DNA from: Paenibacillus sp. MMS18-CY102
GTDB lineage: Bacteria > Bacillota > Bacilli > Paenibacillales > Paenibacillaceae
Direction: 5' to 3'
Assembly: GCF_009789195.1 (NCBI RefSeq)
Contig: NZ_WSTC01000028.1
Span: 1 to 64,000 of the forward strand
DNA length: 64,000 bases
Both the position numbers and the translations under genes were made by a program. A model generated the notes under the pieces. That model was not told where the DNA came from and made no database searches. It worked only from the letters and a program-made list of their open reading frames with translations. Shown here piece after piece: positions 1-7,300 of this stretch (its first letter is position 1; each line of letters begins with the position of its first letter).

Positions 1-127
1 CATTCACTTTTACAATTACGAACGGCTACAAGCAAAACTAAACGGCCTAAGTCCAATGGAATTCAGGACCAAGGCCGCTTAATTAGCTTTTATTTTTTGT
101 GCTGTCTACTTGACGGGGTGCAGTTCA
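1..127 (+). mobile_element. IS3-family insertion sequence, right end
   Basis: The left edge carries the last codons of an IS3-type orfB transposase, followed by a short tail ending near base 127 in TTGACGGGGTGCAGTTCA. That ending resembles the terminal inverted repeat of IS3/IS150-group elements. The other end lies outside the window, so neither completeness nor the target duplication can be judged. Confidence 0.7.
2..82 (+). CDS. IS3-family transposase OrfB, C-terminal fragment (cut by window edge)
   Basis: The frame opens at base 2 and runs 26 codons to TAA. The residues HFYNYERLQAKLNGLSP followed by MEFR are the typical extreme C-terminus of IS3-family (IS150 subgroup) DDE transposases, which usually end with YN..R.H/Q..L...SP..YR. 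The DDE catalytic residues lie upstream and are not visible, so only the family assignment is possible. Confidence 0.75.
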   Translation: MHFYNYERLQAKLNGLSPMEFRTKAA

Positions 128-148
128 CTTTTAAGACAGCTTTTCTAT

Positions 149-271
149 TTGTACCCCAGAACAGGCAAAATGCGCCCAAAACATCGGAAGCCGCCTCTCT
201 CGTTGTACAAAATGCAATGACACCTTCCTACTGCTGAGCCCGAGTCGTTTCCATTGTACAAACTGCAATGA
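149..271. repeat. Short intergenic repeats with about 51-54 nt period
   Basis: TTGTACAAAATGCAATGA (203-220) recurs with one mismatch at 254-271, and a weaker TTGTAC start lies at 149. Spacing between starts is 54 and 51 nt. Each core contains the palindrome TTGTACAA. The surrounding 131-398 stretch has no convincing gene: the open frames across it lack ribosome binding sites and have implausible composition. It lies between the IS end and the desR terminator. Confidence 0.45.
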
Positions 272-398
272 GCAGGCTGCTGTCTGTACGAAAGCCGTCT
301 TAAACAGTGAATGCCCTGCAGACCGCTGTCCGTGCCGGTGGCGCGTTGCGCTCCGGCCGCCGCCCGCAGCCAACGTAACGCCAACTGCCTCGACGCGC

Positions 399-443
399 AA
401 AAAAGGGCTGTCCCTCAGCCGCCGTAGCTTTTGGGATGCCCTT
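399..443 (-). terminator. Terminator of the des-desK-desR operon
   Basis: Read on the minus strand, AAGGGC-TCCC (433-443) pairs with GGGA-GCCCTT (403-414) and is followed by a U-run (A-run 399-404 on the plus strand). It lies 20-60 nt past the desR stop. Confidence 0.7.
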
Positions 444-462
444 GTGATTTTGCTCCGGCCTC

Positions 463-1068
463 TTACTTAAACCAGCCCTTCTCCTTAAACTGTTTAATGG
501 CCTCGACCCGGTTGCCAACGCCCAGTTTGTTGAGAATAACAGAGATGTAATTCCGAATCGTTCCGGTCGTAATAAACAATTCCTTGGAGATTTCTTTGGT
601 GCTCTTGCCATCAGCAATAAGCACAAGCACGGCTTTCTCCCGCTCGGTAAGAGGGTTCTCCTCGCCATAGGCTTCATCCATCAATTCGGGTGCATAGAGG
701 CGCCGGCCGCCTACGATAGTCCGGACGGAATTCGCGAGCTCCTCGCTCGGGCTGTCTTTGAGCAGATAGCCATGAACGCCGGCTTTGATCGCTCTTTCGA
801 AGTAGCCTGCACGGGCGAACGTCGTAAGGATGACGACTTTGCAATCTAAGGACAAGGCAGCCAGTTCCTCGGCAGCTTCCAACCCGTTCTTGAGCGGCAT
901 CTCGATATCGAGAATACAAACGTCTGGCTGATGAAGTCGCGCCAGCTTGACGGCATCCTCGCCGTTGCTGGCTTTCGCGACCACCGCCATATCCTCCTCT
1001 AGGTCAAGCAATGCAGCAAGAGCGCCGAGAATCATTCGTTGATCCTCGGCAATCACGATTCGAATCAT
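463..1068 (-). CDS. desR: DesR-like LuxR-type response regulator
   Basis: A 201-residue NarL/LuxR-family response regulator. The receiver domain (about 1-120) has the acidic pair E8-D9, phospho-acceptor Asp54 in CILDIEMP and the conserved Lys in LLKDSP. A LuxR helix-turn-helix (about 135-195, LTEREKAVLVLIADGKSTKEI) binds DNA. It is the last gene of the operon and its ATGA start overlaps the end of the kinase gene by 4 bp. In Bacillus subtilis the same order (des, desK, desR) forms the cold-membrane switch in which phospho-DesR activates the desaturase. By synteny this protein should activate the promoter near 3360-3420. The specific name rests on gene order plus family, so a related system cannot be excluded. 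Confidence 0.85.
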   Translation of the reverse strand: MIRIVIAEDQRMILGALAALLDLEEDMAVVAKASNGEDAVKLARLHQPDVCILDIEMPLKNGLEAAEELAALSLDCKVVILTTFARAGYFERAIKAGVHGYLLKDSPSEELANSVRTIVGGRRLYAPELMDEAYGEENPLTEREKAVLVLIADGKSTKEISKELFITTGTIRNYISVILNKLGVGNRVEAIKQFKEKGWFK

Positions 1069-2195
1069 ATGCCAGCCTTCTCTCTTGGATGGGTATTAGG
1101 CACTTTCATCACAAGGGAGGTTCCTGGCCCTTCTCCTAGCTCAAGGCTCCCATTGACGAATTCCAGGCGTTCCTTCATCCCTTTAAGGCCGCTGCCTGTG
1201 GAATAGACCGAATTTTGCGCCATGCCGATCCCATTGTCCTCGACAATCGCGACCAGGGCTAGGCGGTCCGGCCGGATCGTAATCGTACAGGCGGATGCCC
1301 CGCTGTGCTTAACGAGATTGGTGACCGCTTCCTTCAAGCACATGCAGAGGACGTTCTCGTTCATGAGCGATAAGTCTTTCGGCTCTAAATCACCTTCAAC
1401 CGTCAGCTCGATTTGCGCCGTTGTCAGCATCTGCTCGATCCGGGCCATTTCTTCTGTCAGCTTTGCGCCGCGCATTTGCCTTACGATCTGCCGTACTTCC
1501 TTCAGGGCGTTTCGCGCCGTCTGCCTGACATCCTTCATCTCCACTACAGACTGGGAAGGATTTTTGGCCATTAGCTTAAGGGCTAAGTCGCTCTTCAGCC
1601 CGATCAGGGAAAGCTTCTGGCCGAGTGTATCATGCAGATCCCTAGCGATGCGCTGGCGCTCCTCAAGCTTCACCAATTCCGAGATGCGCTTGTTTGCGTC
1701 GTTCAGTTGGCCTTGCAGCCGCTCGTTCTTATTGCGGTTATAGTTGGTAATGGGCAGCAGGATAACCATGATCAAACAGATGAAGACGAAGGGCAATTGG
1801 CTGATGGCCATCGGATTTTTGACGACGATTGCATAATCGATGGTCGCAATCGTTACTGTAAGGTGAATCACGTACAGGGTAATGAAGCCCTTCTTGCTCG
1901 TAATGTTCCCGATTACAAAGGTTAGCAACAATGAGAAGTATACGAATCCGAACAAGATGGTCATGGCAATCGAGATGGCGATCTGGACGCCCGACCATAC
2001 ATACACCTTCCATCCTTTGGTGACGAAGACAAGCACATAGGAGACGAAGAATAGAATAATGAGCGCTATTCCCGCAGCGGTATGGGCTTTGGAAGAAGTG
2101 CGAAAGATATAATAGAAAGGCAAGATGAACAAGATGGCCCAAATGAAAGGATTAAGCCCGGTCGTTTTGTATAAATTCGAACGCCACTTTAACAT
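1065..2195 (-). CDS. desK: DesK-like membrane-thickness sensor histidine kinase
   Basis: A 376-residue kinase with several hydrophobic segments between about residues 17 and 150, a linker (LQGQLNDANKRISEL), a HisKA_3 dimerisation motif RQRIARDLHDTLGQ with phospho-acceptor His188, and a HATPase_c domain ending in GSGLKGMKERLEF. The His number equals that of B. subtilis DesK. An AAAGGTGG ribosome binding site precedes the ATG. The gene sits 48 bp downstream of the desaturase and overlaps desR by 4 bp, implying one transcript. Family knowledge says DesK senses membrane ordering through its transmembrane domain; here that is inferred from synteny. Confidence 0.87.
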   Translation of the reverse strand: MLKWRSNLYKTTGLNPFIWAILFILPFYYIFRTSSKAHTAAGIALIILFFVSYVLVFVTKGWKVYVWSGVQIAISIAMTILFGFVYFSLLLTFVIGNITSKKGFITLYVIHLTVTIATIDYAIVVKNPMAISQLPFVFICLIMVILLPITNYNRNKNERLQGQLNDANKRISELVKLEERQRIARDLHDTLGQKLSLIGLKSDLALKLMAKNPSQSVVEMKDVRQTARNALKEVRQIVRQMRGAKLTEEMARIEQMLTTAQIELTVEGDLEPKDLSLMNENVLCMCLKEAVTNLVKHSGASACTITIRPDRLALVAIVEDNGIGMAQNSVYSTGSGLKGMKERLEFVNGSLELGEGPGTSLVMKVPNTHPREKAGI

Positions 2196-2243
2196 GCTGC
2201 TGTTCCACCTTTTATGATGGCTAATTGCGCTTCAAATCCCGCT

Positions 2244-3296
2244 CTATCCGATACCGGCTTTCCTGTTAACCGGAATAGCTGGCTTCTTCGCAGCAACCTT
2301 CCTGCGAGCGGACTTTAGTTCGCGGAAGCCGATAAACGTCTTCGCGTCCTCATCCCATAACCGGAACCGAAGCGAGCGCAGGCTGGTACGAAGGTTAATC
2401 GTCATTGCTTTCTGAAGCGGCGGAATCGCCAGATGAGTTTTCTCTAGATTATAATTCGGCACCTTCGGGTTCAAATGATGCACATGATGGAAGCCGATAT
2501 TGCCCGTTATCCATTGCAGCGGGCGGGGAAGCTGATAATAGGAGCTCCCTTCAACAGCAGCTTGCACATAGCTCCACTTGTCGTCATTCTCGAAGTAGGA
2601 ATCCTCGAACTGATGCTGAACATAGAATAACCAAATTCCCATCATTCCTGCAACCCAAAGGATCGGGGCTTGCACGAGCAATAAGCTTTTCCATCCCACT
2701 AACTCACCTAACACAACGTACAAGGCGACAATCGCCACATTCGTCATATACGTATTGAGCTTCTCACGGCGCTTCGCCCCCGGTCGGTTCTTGCGGTAGG
2801 TAACGAGAAAGACGAGCAAAGGGCCGAGCACGAGCATGATTAGCGGGTTCCGGTACAGCCGGTAGGCCAGCTTAAGCCGCGGCGAAGCGGCGATGTATTC
2901 GTCTACGGTCATGACCCACATGTCGCCGACGCCCCGCTTGTCGAGGTTGCCGCTTGTCGCATGATGGATATTGTGCGCATTCTTCCATTGCTCGTAAGGG
3001 AAATGCGTAAGGACGCCAGTAATGTTCCCTAGCCAATCGTTCGCCCGGCGGCTCTTAAAGAACGACTGGTGGCAGCAATCATGAAAAATGATAAATGTTC
3101 GGATCAGAAAGCTCGCCGCAACAACAGCAATCGGCAGCGTTAGCCAGTAAGAGACGGACAAGCTTGCATAAGCCGCGATCCATAGCGCAATAAACGGCAA
3201 CAGGGTGTTGCCTAGCTGGCGAAAGCTAGCCTTGGCATTCGTTCGTGCGAATGGTGCTGAATGTTTCTTCAATTCTGCAATGTTCATCGGATCCAT
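2244..3296 (-). CDS. des: Membrane acyl-lipid (fatty acid) desaturase
   Basis: A 350-residue integral-membrane di-iron desaturase. The three histidine boxes that bind iron are visible: HDCCH (72-76), HNIHH (108-112) and HHVHH near residue 270. Hydrophobic pairs lie around 31-70 and 150-220. Such enzymes insert a cis double bond into phospholipid acyl chains and fluidise the membrane after cooling. AGGAGG lies at good distance from the ATG at 3296; a second ATG three codons on is possible. It is the first gene of des-desK-desR. The C-terminal 30 residues are Lys/Arg rich and presumably cytoplasmic. Confidence 0.9.
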   Translation of the reverse strand: MDPMNIAELKKHSAPFARTNAKASFRQLGNTLLPFIALWIAAYASLSVSYWLTLPIAVVAASFLIRTFIIFHDCCHQSFFKSRRANDWLGNITGVLTHFPYEQWKNAHNIHHATSGNLDKRGVGDMWVMTVDEYIAASPRLKLAYRLYRNPLIMLVLGPLLVFLVTYRKNRPGAKRREKLNTYMTNVAIVALYVVLGELVGWKSLLLVQAPILWVAGMMGIWLFYVQHQFEDSYFENDDKWSYVQAAVEGSSYYQLPRPLQWITGNIGFHHVHHLNPKVPNYNLEKTHLAIPPLQKAMTINLRTSLRSLRFRLWDEDAKTFIGFRELKSARRKVAAKKPAIPVNRKAGIG

Positions 3297-3355
3297 GGGG
3301 GACTTCCTCCTAATTGAAGCTCTCGCGCTGCATATCCCAGCGATCGTATATCTTC

Positions 3356-3421
3356 ATTATAAGGAGGCATGCATGGTTGCTTACAGTCATAAACGTCAAG
3401 CTAGGAGTATGATAAATGTCA
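3356..3421 (-). promoter_or_regulatory. Candidate DesR-controlled promoter of des
   Basis: On the minus strand a TATAAT -10 box (3361-3356) lies 60 bp before the des start. No good -35 hexamer is present at 17 bp, as expected for an activated promoter. Upstream, the 12-mer TGACRTTTATSA occurs twice as a direct repeat (3398-3387 and 3421-3410), 23 bp apart or about two helical turns. The direct repeat is seen; its use by DesR is inference. Confidence 0.5.
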
Positions 3422-3511
3422 TGGGTGGTATTGCTCGCTTTCATTGGGAATGCTAGTATTTACCATAAGAAATAGTTATTTTACAGAATAGTTGAGGAGA
3501 GCTGAGACGAG

Positions 3512-4141
3512 ATGAGCGAGATTTCGGCAGTGGAACCTTCCGAAGTCATGAGGGAGCAAGGCAAACAGCATGAGAACTTACATTGGATTGCTGGGAAAGC
3601 AGAGGAGCTGCCCTTTGCTGGCAGTGTAGCCGATGGCATTATCTCTACGCTTGCCATTCATCATTTTGTCGACTTGGAAAGAAGTTTCACAGAAATGTTG
3701 CGCATACTCAAGGATAACGGACGGCTAGTCCTGCTAATCGCCGATCCCCGGTTATGCAAGGATGGTTGTTGGTTAGTTGATTATTTTGAATCCATTATCA
3801 AACAATCGTACTCATCTTACAAGCCTATTGAGGAAGTTGTACAATTGTTGGCGAACGTCTCTGGGCAGCATGTTGAGGTGAAGCCATTCTTAATTCCTTA
3901 TGATATTGCAGATGGATTCTTTGCTTCCGGGTGGAGAAAACCGCATGAGTACTTAAATCCAACATTTCGTGCAGGCAATTCACCATTAGCCAAAGTGCCG
4001 GAAGAAGTGCTTCAACCCATTTTGCAACGATTAGAGAACGATCTGAACAATGGGGAATGGGAACGGAAATATGGCCATTTGCTAAATGAAAATGATTATG
4101 AGGGCGGGTATCGCCTGTTAATGCTCAGTAAGATTGTATAG
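3512..4141 (+). pseudogene. Class I SAM methyltransferase lacking the N-terminal SAM-binding loop
   Basis: The 209-residue frame starts at EPSEVMREQ, which in UbiE-like class I methyltransferases corresponds to the acidic end of strand beta-2. GKAEELPFA, ADGIISTLAIHHF (motif post-I/II) and LRILKDNGRLVLL follow normally. The roughly 40 residues that carry GxGxG motif I are absent, and no frame upstream (3440-3511) supplies them. A GAGGAG ribosome binding site precedes the ATG, so a truncated product may still be made. Without motif I it is unlikely to bind SAM normally. The reading as a decayed methyltransferase is inference from family architecture. Confidence 0.6.
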
Positions 4142-4161
4142 CACAATGAAGGAATGAAGGG

Positions 4162-4194
4162 AGCTTCGGCTTGGGATAAGCGGAAGCTTTTTTC
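4162..4194 (+). terminator. Rho-independent terminator after the methyltransferase remnant
   Basis: AGCTTCGGCTT (4162-4172) pairs with AAGCGGAAGCT (4178-4188) with one mismatch, and six T follow. Confidence 0.8.
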
Positions 4195-4235
4195 TTGTCA
4201 TTTTGATGATCGATTGGGAAGGGTGAAAAATCGGG

Positions 4236-5261
4236 ATGAAGATTGTAATGATAGGCGGAACCAGCTTCATCGGGCCACACGTCGTTAAGCAACTTGCCGG
4301 AATGGGGCATCATGACATCACCTTATTTCATCGTGGCCAGACAAAGTGCGAGCTGCCTGCCAATGTGAAACACATTTTTGGGGAAAAGATGCAGTTGGAG
4401 CAGTTCAGGGATGAATTCAAATCGTTATCGCCAGACGTTGTTGTCGATATGATTGCCTCTACGGAAGAGGATACGCGAGCCGTTGCGAGAGCTTTCGAAG
4501 GAATTGCCGCGCGCCTTATCACCATTAGCAGCCAAGACGTTTACCGTGCGTACGGCATCGTTAGAAAAGCTGATCAGGGACCGCTCGAGCCTACGCCGAT
4601 TACGGAATCTTCTGCTTTGCGGCTGAATCGTTTCCCCTATCAAGACCCGGCGAAAGATCCGAATGATTGGTGCAACAAATATGATAAAATCCTGGTTGAA
4701 GATATTGTTATGAATAACCAGCACATGCAAGGAACGATTTTGCGTTTGCCAGCCGTATATGGGCCCCATGACCCTTTGCAGCGATTTTATAAATACCTCA
4801 AATTGAAACCGATCAGCGATAGCCGTCCGTTCGTCCTCGTGGAAGAAAGCTTCTCCAATTGGAGATGGACCCATAGCTTTGTGGAAAATGTAGCTTACGC
4901 GATTGCATTAGCGATTACGAATGAACGGTCAGCAGGGCGCATCTATAACGTCGGTGAGCTGCACGCGCATTCTATGCTTGATTACATTAATGAAATTGGC
5001 AGTATTCTTAATTGGAAGGGGCAAGTGATTGTTGCTCCTAACGGCAGCTTGCCTGAAGAAATGAAAGTGCCTTTTAACACGGAACAGCCGCTGCTTGTCG
5101 ATTCGCAACGGATTCGGGAGGAACTAGGCTTTGTTGAGCAATGCTCCTTCAGCGATGGATGCATCCAAACGGTGAAGTGGGAGCTTGCTAACCAACCTGA
5201 TGAAGCTGTTGATTATGGCAAGGAAGACGAGATTTTACGCCATCTAGGACAATTAAAATAA
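4236..5261 (+). CDS. NAD-dependent epimerase/dehydratase family protein (extended SDR)
   Basis: A 341-residue protein beginning with the Rossmann nucleotide-binding turn GGTSFIG (8-14) of extended short-chain dehydrogenases/nucleotide-sugar epimerases. The catalytic Tyr-x3-Lys is probably YDKIL in the segment around residue 149; it departs from strict YxxxK, so the reaction cannot be named. Substrate-loop features (LRLPAVYGPHDP) and a C-terminal helical region follow. It stands alone between two terminators, with no sugar-biosynthesis neighbours to suggest a substrate. The start at 4236 follows a weak GAAGGGTG site. Confidence 0.75.
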   Translation: MKIVMIGGTSFIGPHVVKQLAGMGHHDITLFHRGQTKCELPANVKHIFGEKMQLEQFRDEFKSLSPDVVVDMIASTEEDTRAVARAFEGIAARLITISSQDVYRAYGIVRKADQGPLEPTPITESSALRLNRFPYQDPAKDPNDWCNKYDKILVEDIVMNNQHMQGTILRLPAVYGPHDPLQRFYKYLKLKPISDSRPFVLVEESFSNWRWTHSFVENVAYAIALAITNERSAGRIYNVGELHAHSMLDYINEIGSILNWKGQVIVAPNGSLPEEMKVPFNTEQPLLVDSQRIREELGFVEQCSFSDGCIQTVKWELANQPDEAVDYGKEDEILRHLGQLK

Positions 5262-5265
5262 CGAG

Positions 5266-5292
5266 AGGCCATCCCCCAAGGATGGCCTTTTA
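5266..5292. terminator. Bidirectional terminator between convergent genes
   Basis: Perfect 9-bp stem AGGCCATCC (5266-5274) / GGATGGCCT (5280-5288) with a T-run to the right. It sits between the stops of two converging genes and can serve both. Confidence 0.8.
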
Positions 5293-5299
5293 CATTATA

Positions 5300-6322
5300 T
5301 TAGTCCCTCACAGCCGGGATAATGTTTTCTTTAACCAGTGTCCACCGATCACGGGGGTTGCTGATAAACGTGGAAGCAATGGCTACGACAAGACCCTTAT
5401 CGGGTATGCAGCAAATCGCATTGCCGCCATCGCCCAGTGCTAAGTATGCGGGAATTCCGTCTTCATCGCCTAACCACCACAGATAACCGTATTTGTTAGG
5501 GTTCATCGTGGTCGATTCAGCGATCCATGAGCTGGAAACAATCTTACTGCCGTCCCACATGCCATGGTTCAGGTAGAGGAACCCGAAACGCGCCATATCC
5601 CGAACGTTAAGCGTAAGGCCCCATCCCCCTGTAGAGTTGCCGCTCGGGTCTTGGACCCATCCCTTCACATTCCTGCCGAATAGGTCGTCGAACCCGAATG
5701 ATTCCATACCAAAGTCGGGAATTTCCTGCATGCCGATCGGTCTAAATAAGCGCTCGTTCGCGAATGCGCGGGCACTTTGGCCGGTAACGCGCGTAATAAT
5801 GGCTGACAGCAGATGCGCCCCTGCGGTGGCATACTTGAAGTCCCCGATATTCCCCTGCTCTCCGAGCATATCCAGCGTATAGTTTACCCAGTCAGGCTGC
5901 ATGCACAGCTGGTCCAGCGGTTCGTTCCAGTCTTGGAATGGATACGGGGCGGTCATTGTGAGAAGATGGCGCAGGGTGATGGACCTTTTCTTCTCGGCAT
6001 CAGCATGGGGCACATATTCGGGGAAAAAGTCCAATACGCTTTGATCGGCATGCTTGATATATTCTGCATCGATGGCGATGCCAATAAGGGCAGATAAAAT
6101 GCTCTTAGTAACAGATGTCACATGGTGCGAAGCATCAGTGCCGTAGCCGTTATAGTATTGCTCATAAGCAATAATTCCGTTTCTTACGATCACAATGCCG
6201 CTTATGTTGCTGTAATCGGCTTGTATAATGGAAGGAAGTGCGGAAAGCTTGTCCTTGTCCATTCCTAACGTTTCTGGGTCTGCAGTTTGCCACTCGGCCG
6301 TGGGCCATTCATTTCTTGGCAT
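5300..6322 (-). CDS. Serine hydrolase of the beta-lactamase/penicillin-binding-like family
   Basis: A 340-residue protein of the beta-lactamase-related fold (class C/EstB type). The nucleophile motif S-x-x-K is SVTK (70-73), and YATAGAHLL near residue 165 is the Tyr-motif equivalent. No signal peptide or membrane segment is visible, so a cytoplasmic esterase or peptidase is more likely than a secreted lactamase. It lies 31 bp behind the MerR regulator on one transcript, so its expression probably follows the MerR inducer. AGGAGG precedes the ATG by 8 nt. The substrate is unknown. Confidence 0.8.
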   Translation of the reverse strand: MPRNEWPTAEWQTADPETLGMDKDKLSALPSIIQADYSNISGIVIVRNGIIAYEQYYNGYGTDASHHVTSVTKSILSALIGIAIDAEYIKHADQSVLDFFPEYVPHADAEKKRSITLRHLLTMTAPYPFQDWNEPLDQLCMQPDWVNYTLDMLGEQGNIGDFKYATAGAHLLSAIITRVTGQSARAFANERLFRPIGMQEIPDFGMESFGFDDLFGRNVKGWVQDPSGNSTGGWGLTLNVRDMARFGFLYLNHGMWDGSKIVSSSWIAESTTMNPNKYGYLWWLGDEDGIPAYLALGDGGNAICCIPDKGLVVAIASTFISNPRDRWTLVKENIIPAVRD

Positions 6323-6353
6323 GCTGGCTGCCTCCTATTCATGTGGGGTAGGG

Positions 6354-7181
6354 TTATTTCCTCTTCTTCACTGGAAAATAAACTTCGGTCACAATGCCCT
6401 CAGGGCTGTTGGCTTGATTAGGGTCGGTCACGTACACTTCATACGGTGATTTCAGTAACGCATATCCGGCTTGTTCTGCCCATTCCCTCAGCCTCGCATA
6501 GACCGAAGTTAGCTCGGAATAAGCCCCTTTTAACACGGCTTTCGCACAAAGCCCCCCTGGCAAATCCCTCGTTCCTTTCACTGCCTCTTTCACCGGGATG
6601 GCGAACTCGGTATCATTGCCGATCGGATCGTATTCAGAGCTGTGATAGAAGGTCATTGGCGTACCAAGCGGGGTGAGTTGTTCGGTGGAAATTTTTGCGT
6701 ACAGCCTGCTGAAATACGTTCCATACCCCTCGGCAAAATCATCACGGCTCATCGTCTGGCGCATATACAAAATGTTCATCGGCTCCGTCACAACTAGCTG
6801 CACTTCGATATGGTCGAGGTAGGACATGATAGGGATGCCCTTCTCTAAACTCACAATATCGTCATGCATCTGTTTAAGGGTATAGGCAAAAGCATCAGCT
6901 TTTTGTTGAATTTCCCTTCTCTTGCGGTTGAGGGCAGAACGAAGCTGCTCCTCGGAGTGGTCCTCTTCCGATTCCAGAATGGCTTTGATTTCTTCTAGGG
7001 AAAAATGATAAGATTTTAGCCGGTTAATAAAGAGCATTCGTTTTAGTTGCCCGATCGAATAGTACCTGTAACCATTCTCGGGATTGGTCTCGCTTGGGTT
7101 AATTAATCCAATTTCATCATAGTAACGAAGCGTTTTGGGTGATACTTCGCACAGCTTCGAGAATTCTCCAATCGATAGCAC
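6354..7181 (-). CDS. MerR-family regulator with GyrI-like effector domain
   Basis: A 275-residue regulator with an N-terminal MerR winged helix (SIGEFSKLCEVSPKTLRYYDEIGLI, then YRYYSIGQLKRMLFINRLK), a coiled-coil dimerisation helix (about 80-115) and a C-terminal GyrI/BmrR-like ligand domain ending in TEVYFPVKK. BmrR-type members bind hydrophobic cations or drugs and activate promoters with over-long spacers. The start is GTG at 7181, set by GGAGG nine bases upstream. It leads a two-gene operon with the serine hydrolase and is divergent from the flavoprotein gene. The 19-bp-spacer promoter just upstream supports autoregulation. Confidence 0.87.
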   Translation of the reverse strand: MLSIGEFSKLCEVSPKTLRYYDEIGLINPSETNPENGYRYYSIGQLKRMLFINRLKSYHFSLEEIKAILESEEDHSEEQLRSALNRKRREIQQKADAFAYTLKQMHDDIVSLEKGIPIMSYLDHIEVQLVVTEPMNILYMRQTMSRDDFAEGYGTYFSRLYAKISTEQLTPLGTPMTFYHSSEYDPIGNDTEFAIPVKEAVKGTRDLPGGLCAKAVLKGAYSELTSVYARLREWAEQAGYALLKSPYEVYVTDPNQANSPEGIVTEVYFPVKKRK

Positions 7182-7241
7182 GAGGGTTGGCCTCCATTCT
7201 TCATAGGGTAATGCTGGCTAATTGTTTCAAGCGCTAACCAT

Positions 7242-7272
7242 ACTGTACACCTTGCCCTAAGGGGAAAGTCTA
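7242..7272 (-). promoter_or_regulatory. MerR-type promoter with 19-bp spacer
   Basis: On the minus strand the -35 TAGACT (7272-7267) and -10 TACAGT (7247-7242) are separated by 19 bp. The spacer contains the dyad CCTTgccctAAGG (plus strand 7250-7262), within the longer CACCTTGCCCTAAGGGGAAAG. Over-long spacers with a centred dyad are the hallmark of MerR-activated promoters. Confidence 0.75.
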
Positions 7273-7300
7273 CTGCTTTTCTGAAGTTTAATCTGAGGGG

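Noticed and set aside
131-400. Open frames of 79-89 aa on the minus strand after the IS end
   Set aside because: No ribosome binding site, frames overlap each other, composition is unlike the neighbouring genes, and the region holds repeats and a terminator.
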